From: Candidatus Gastranaerophilales bacterium
GTDB taxonomy: Bacteria; Cyanobacteriota; Vampirovibrionia; Gastranaerophilales; Gastranaerophilaceae
DNA length: 7,650 nucleotides
Direction: 5' to 3'
Assembly: GCA_900548405.1 (NCBI GenBank)
Contig: UNSJ01000066.1
Coordinates: forward strand, 1-7,650
In this document: one piece after another, positions 5,269 to 7,650 of the stretch
Layout: the number at the start of each line of letters is the position of its first letter
Numbering within the stretch: the stretch's first letter is position 1
Made by a program: the position numbers and the translations under genes
Notes under the pieces: model-generated
Seen by the model: only the letters and a program-made list of their open reading frames with translations
Database searches by the model: none
Told to the model about the DNA's origin: nothing

Positions 5269-5310
5269 ATTTTCTTATGTTTTTATTTTAGTAATATTAC
5301 TTAAGAAAAT
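5269..5310. promoter_or_regulatory. Nested inverted repeats between thioesterase and prs
   Basis: ATTTTCTTA (5269-5277) pairs perfectly with TAAGAAAAT (5302-5310). Inside lies a perfect 12-bp palindrome, AGTAATATTACT (5290-5301). The outer arm ends 1 base before the -35 box of prs. The site could be an operator for prs or a weak AT-only terminator for the thioesterase; a T-rich stretch (5279-5289) lies within it. Function is unproven. Confidence 0.35.
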
Positions 5311-5311
5311 G

Positions 5312-5340
5312 TTGAGGTTAAATCTCAATAAGCGTATAAT
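5312..5340 (+). promoter_or_regulatory. Sigma-70-type promoter of prs
   Basis: TTGAGG (5312-5317) and a perfect TATAAT (5335-5340) are separated by exactly 17 bases, the best promoter match in the window. Transcription would begin near 5347, giving a leader of about 37 bases before the prs ATG at 5384. The promoter rules out the longer reading of prs from 5309. Confidence 0.75.
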
Positions 5341-5383
5341 ATTTCATGCATTTGGAATTCAAGAATTTTTGAAAGGAAATATA

Positions 5384-6397
5384 ATGGTTGCAGAAATGAC
5401 ATTCCCTCAGTTAGAACGCTCAATCAATCCTACTCATGATATTAAACTTTTTGCAGGTCGTTCTAACCCTAAATTAGCTCAGGAGATTGCTGATTGTCTA
5501 GGAACTTCTATCGGTCCTATGGTTATAAAAAACTTTGCTGACGGAGAAATTTATGTTCAAGTTAAAGAAAGTGTCAGAGGGGATGATGTTTTCATTATTC
5601 AGCCTTTATGCAACCCTGTTAATGAAAACTTAATGGAGCTTTTAATCATTATAGATGCTTTCAAACGTGCAAGTGCAAAAACAATTACGGCAGTAATCCC
5701 ATATTACGGATACGCAAGACAGGACAGAAAAACTTCAGGACGTGAAGCTATTACCGCTAAACTTGTAGCTGACTTGTTAACAACAGCAGGTGCTGACAGA
5801 GTACTTGCAATGGATTTGCATACAGGTCAAATTCAAGGTTTCTTTAATATTCTTGTAGACCATATTTTTGCAACACCAATCCTTGTAGATTATATTACAA
5901 GCCTGAATATAAATCCGGATGATATAGTTGCAGTAAGCCCTGATACAGGCGGTGTTCAAAGAACAAGACACTTTGCCAAATCAATAGGATGCTCTCTTGC
6001 CATTATTGATAAACGACGCGACAAACATAATGAAGCTATTGCATCTCACGTTATCGGTGAAGTTAAAGATAAAATTTGTGTAATGTTTGATGATATGATT
6101 GACACTGCAGGTACAATCTGTGAGGCATCTAAATTACTGAAAAGAGAAGGTGCAAAAGATGTATATGTTTGTGCGGTTCACCCTGTATTCTCAGGTCCTG
6201 CAATCGAAAGACTTGCTAATGCTCCTATCAAAGAATGTATTGTAACAAATACAATTCCTCTTGATATGGAAAAAATGCCGTCAAATATCAGACAGCTTTC
6301 TGTTGCACCATTGCTTGGCGCAGCAATCGCAAGAATTCATGATGATGAATCTGTAAGCTCATTGTTCGGTTTTGAAAAAGAAATGCAGGTACAATAG
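5384..6397 (+). CDS. prs: Ribose-phosphate pyrophosphokinase (PRPP synthetase), 337 aa
   Basis: Makes PRPP from ribose 5-phosphate and ATP in the cytoplasm, feeding purine, pyrimidine, histidine, tryptophan and NAD synthesis. The class I pattern is complete: KLFAGRSNPKLAQEIADCLG (21-40), FADGEIYVQ (51-59), PYYGYARQDRK (106-116), metal-binding DLHTGQIQGFF (144-154), SPDTGG (185-190), the flexible-loop residues DKRRDKH (209-215), and the PRPP-binding loop DDMIDTAGT (236-244). It ends with VSSLFGF, as in many bacterial forms. The start at 5384 is chosen because AAAGGA lies 6 bases upstream and the promoter TATAAT is at 5335-5340. An N-terminal extension of about 17 residues before the usual first strand resembles cyanobacterial forms, as far as I can recall them. 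It appears to be a single-gene transcript. Confidence 0.96.
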   Translation: MVAEMTFPQLERSINPTHDIKLFAGRSNPKLAQEIADCLGTSIGPMVIKNFADGEIYVQVKESVRGDDVFIIQPLCNPVNENLMELLIIIDAFKRASAKTITAVIPYYGYARQDRKTSGREAITAKLVADLLTTAGADRVLAMDLHTGQIQGFFNILVDHIFATPILVDYITSLNINPDDIVAVSPDTGGVQRTRHFAKSIGCSLAIIDKRRDKHNEAIASHVIGEVKDKICVMFDDMIDTAGTICEASKLLKREGAKDVYVCAVHPVFSGPAIERLANAPIKECIVTNTIPLDMEKMPSNIRQLSVAPLLGAAIARIHDDESVSSLFGFEKEMQVQ

Positions 6398-6422
6398 GTA
6401 AGTTTCTATAAGACTTGTCCGC

Positions 6423-6453
6423 AAAAAAAAGCCATTCTTTTTGAAGAACGGCT
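6423..6453 (-). terminator. Minus-strand terminator with T8 tail
   Basis: AGCC-A-TTCTT (6430-6439) pairs with AAGAA-C-GGCT (6444-6453) around a 4-base loop, with one A/C mismatch. Eight A (6423-6430) precede it on the plus strand, so on the minus strand the stem is followed by eight T, the canonical form. It lies 26 bp after the prs stop and 200 bp beyond the end of the S74 gene. It probably stops residual minus-strand transcription before prs, and its stem may also help end prs transcripts. Confidence 0.7.
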
Positions 6454-6473
6454 ACCAGACTTGGGGAGGAGGT

Positions 6474-6496
6474 ATGAAAAACATAATGTTTTTCAT
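6474..6496. repeat. Perfect AT-rich palindrome
   Basis: ATGAAAAACAT (6474-6484) and ATGTTTTTCAT (6486-6496) are exact inverted copies around one base. The left arm begins directly after the purine-rich GGGGAGGAGGT (6463-6473). It may be an operator or a weak terminator for prs (ATCTATAACTTTTT follows). The same bases form the start of a 17-codon open frame (6474-6527, MKNIMFFISITFYTSIF) whose Shine-Dalgarno-like run touches the ATG. I do not call that frame a gene. Confidence 0.4.
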
Positions 6497-6570
6497 ATCT
6501 ATAACTTTTTATACGTCAATTTTTTAAAAAACTTTTATTTGTAAACAAAATCTCATCTGTATGATGTAGG

Positions 6571-6596
6571 AAAACTCCCGCTCATGGGGGCGGGAG
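6571..6596 (-). terminator. Terminator of the S74 protein gene
   Basis: CTCCCGC (6575-6581) pairs perfectly with GCGGGAG (6590-6596), loop 8 bases, a very GC-rich stem in AT-rich DNA. On the minus strand four T follow (6574-6571). It lies 56 bp beyond the stop of the minus-strand gene at 6653, so it is the first terminator for that gene, with the hairpin at 6423-6453 as a second. Confidence 0.75.
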
Positions 6597-6652
6597 AAGG
6601 AATGAAAGTATAAGCAGCCCGAATGAACGACTGCCTATATTTTCGAGATAAA

Positions 6653-7650
6653 TTATTTAGCTTTTGCTTCAAGCTTTTCTATACGGAATTCAAGTTCTTT
6701 TATCTTTTTATCTTGTGCTGTAATCTTTGCATCAAGCTCTTTTATTGCATTGATTACTGCATAGAACATATCCTCCATTCTGATTGTAAGAAAACCGTCA
6801 GCACCTTTTTTTACCGCATTTGGAAAGATTTTTTGCAAATCTTGAGCCATAACACCCACATGAGGCGTTTTTGTTTCATCTTTTTTAAATGTGTAATTAA
6901 ATACATTTAATTGGCGGATTTTATCTAATCCTGATGTGAATTCTTGACCGATATATTTAAGACGGCGGTCAGATGATATGCTGGTATTGCCATAAATATT
7001 ATATGGCCCAACACTCACCGAATTAACTTTATAAAAGTTATCATCTCCCCCTTTATAATCATCTGTGCCCAGATAAACCCAGCTGCTGTAAGCTCCTTTG
7101 TTTCCGCCTTTTAAATAAATTTTATAATTGGCATTGTCGTTTACTGACCTTGCACCTGCTAATAAATCTTTTCCGACTACCAGATTTCCAGGAATATATA
7201 CAGTACTGCTTGTTGTTCCAATATATACTACATTTGAATTATCGCTTGCTTGTGCTTCACTATCAGACGGACCTGAATTTGCACCGATACATGTCTTGTT
7301 TGAACCGGTTACACCCTTGCAGGCATTAACACCTAAAGCAACATTGTTAAGACCTTTTGCCTCAGTCATTGTGCCCAATGCAACTGACCAATCACCTGTT
7401 GCGACAGCTCCGTCGCCTATCGCAATCGAACCGCTGCCTGATGCTGTTGTAATTGCAGCATCTGCTTTGCTGCCTATGGCTATAGAACTTTCTCCGCTAG
7501 CTGCTACACCGCGTGAACCAATAGCTATTGCATCTGTATTGCTGGCTTGGACTAAATTCCCAATCGCAACTGTATTATCTGCTTTTGATTTCGCTCTGTA
7601 ACCTATCGCCAGAGCTTGCTGACCGCTGGCTAGAGTTGCATAATCCGTTT
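6653..7650 (-). CDS. YadA-head repeat / peptidase S74 tail-fibre-like protein, C-terminal part
   Basis: The frame enters from the right edge and gives the last 331 residues. The visible N-terminal part is a run of YadA-head repeats (core xAIG, period about 14 residues). A middle part follows with TVYIPGNLVVGKDLL, a motif common in phage tail-fibre proteins. The last ~107 residues are a peptidase S74 intramolecular chaperone: SDRRLK, with the Ser codon at 6971-6973 and the Lys codon at 6956-6958 as the expected self-cleavage dyad, then HVGVMAQDLQKIFP and a C-terminal coiled coil (IKELDAKITAQDKKIKELEF). Such domains trimerise the stalk and then cut themselves off. A TTG at 7376-7378 is not a start; it encodes Leu of a repeat core, and the frame is open upstream. 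The N terminus, and so the secretion route, lies outside. It may be a surface adhesin or a phage fibre; no other phage gene is visible. Confidence 0.88.
   Translation of the reverse strand, partial: TDYATLASGQQALAIGYRAKSKADNTVAIGNLVQASNTDAIAIGSRGVAASGESSIAIGSKADAAITTASGSGSIAIGDGAVATGDWSVALGTMTEAKGLNNVALGVNACKGVTGSNKTCIGANSGPSDSEAQASDNSNVVYIGTTSSTVYIPGNLVVGKDLLAGARSVNDNANYKIYLKGGNKGAYSSWVYLGTDDYKGGDDNFYKVNSVSVGPYNIYGNTSISSDRRLKYIGQEFTSGLDKIRQLNVFNYTFKKDETKTPHVGVMAQDLQKIFPNAVKKGADGFLTIRMEDMFYAVINAIKELDAKITAQDKKIKELEFRIEKLEAKAK
7331..7612 (-). repeat. YadA-head type tandem repeats within the S74 protein
   Basis: Seven copies of the core A-[IL]-G recur: LAIGY, VAIGN, IAIGS, IAIGS, IAIGD, VALGT and VALGV. 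The Ile/Leu codons begin at 7604, 7562, 7520, 7475, 7418, 7376 and 7334 on the plus scale. Steps are 42, 42, 45, 57, 42 and 42 bases, that is 14, 14, 15, 19, 14 and 14 residues. This is the left-handed beta-roll repeat of trimeric autotransporter heads. The 19-residue step (around GSKADAAITTASGSGS) is an insertion in the regular series. More repeats probably continue beyond the window edge. Confidence 0.85.

Noticed and set aside
5309..5383. Longer N terminus for PRPP synthetase
   Set aside because: The frame from 5309 begins before the -35 box and runs through a perfect TATAAT. The ATG at 5384 has AAAGGA upstream.
6623..6910. Plus-strand Phe/Cys-rich frame
   Set aside because: It is the antisense shadow of the S74 chaperone and coiled-coil region.
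7128..7601. Plus-strand 157-codon frame rich in Ala and Pro
   Set aside because: It is antisense to the YadA-type repeats; the repeat period on the minus strand explains the open frame.
7331..7612. CRISPR array
   Set aside because: The spacing is regular, but the units are degenerate 42-57 base coding repeats without conserved repeats and unique spacers.

Overview
The window is mostly very AT-rich bacterial DNA with compact genes. The product set is a cyanobacteria-like ribose-phosphate pyrophosphokinase, a UDP-galactopyranose mutase with a glycosyltransferase, a bacterial acyl-ACP thioesterase and a YadA-head/peptidase S74 surface protein. This suggests a gut-type, non-photosynthetic relative of cyanobacteria (Vampirovibrionia/Melainabacteria, order Gastranaerophilales). 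That placement is an inference from product mix, codon style and recalled Prs sequences; no search was run.

Layout: (1) Positions 1-70 are the 3' tail of a plus-strand gene, followed by a hairpin at 75-96. (2) Positions 97-899 hold no convincing gene. About 300 bp of very AT-rich DNA is followed by an island of much higher GC (roughly 393-757) with a strong plus-strand terminator (528-566) that has no intact gene before it. Perfect palindromes at 760-778, 830-844 and 839-855 follow. (3) Positions 900-1493 encode two small DNA-binding proteins, an XRE-type and a LuxR/GerE-type HTH protein. (4) Positions 1575-3760 form a two-gene glycan operon, glf and a family-2 glycosyltransferase, coupled by a TAATG stop/start overlap. 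(5) Positions 3767-3796 are a terminator between convergent genes. It serves a small minus-strand HAD hydrolase (3821-4171). (6) Positions 4239-5260 encode an XRE-type regulator and an acyl-ACP thioesterase 20 bp apart, divergent from the HAD gene. (7) Positions 5312-6397 are prs with a clear sigma-70-type promoter. (8) Positions 6398-6652 are a noncoding stretch with two terminator hairpins facing the minus strand and a perfect AT-rich palindrome. (9) Positions 6653-7650 are the C-terminal 331 residues of a repeat-containing tail-fibre-like protein that runs off the right edge on the minus strand.

How the parts fit: glf makes UDP-galactofuranose, and the coupled GT2 probably transfers a sugar to a surface glycan. 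The thioesterase releases fatty acids from acyl carrier protein, possibly under control of the XRE protein just upstream. prs is housekeeping. The S74 protein is probably displayed on a cell or phage surface, but no other phage structural gene is visible. No CRISPR array, tRNA, rRNA or complete insertion sequence was seen. Nothing here amounts to a clearly new system. The best candidates for follow-up are the 393-757 island with its orphan terminator, the palindrome cluster before the first XRE gene, and an unusual residue in the mutase active site.
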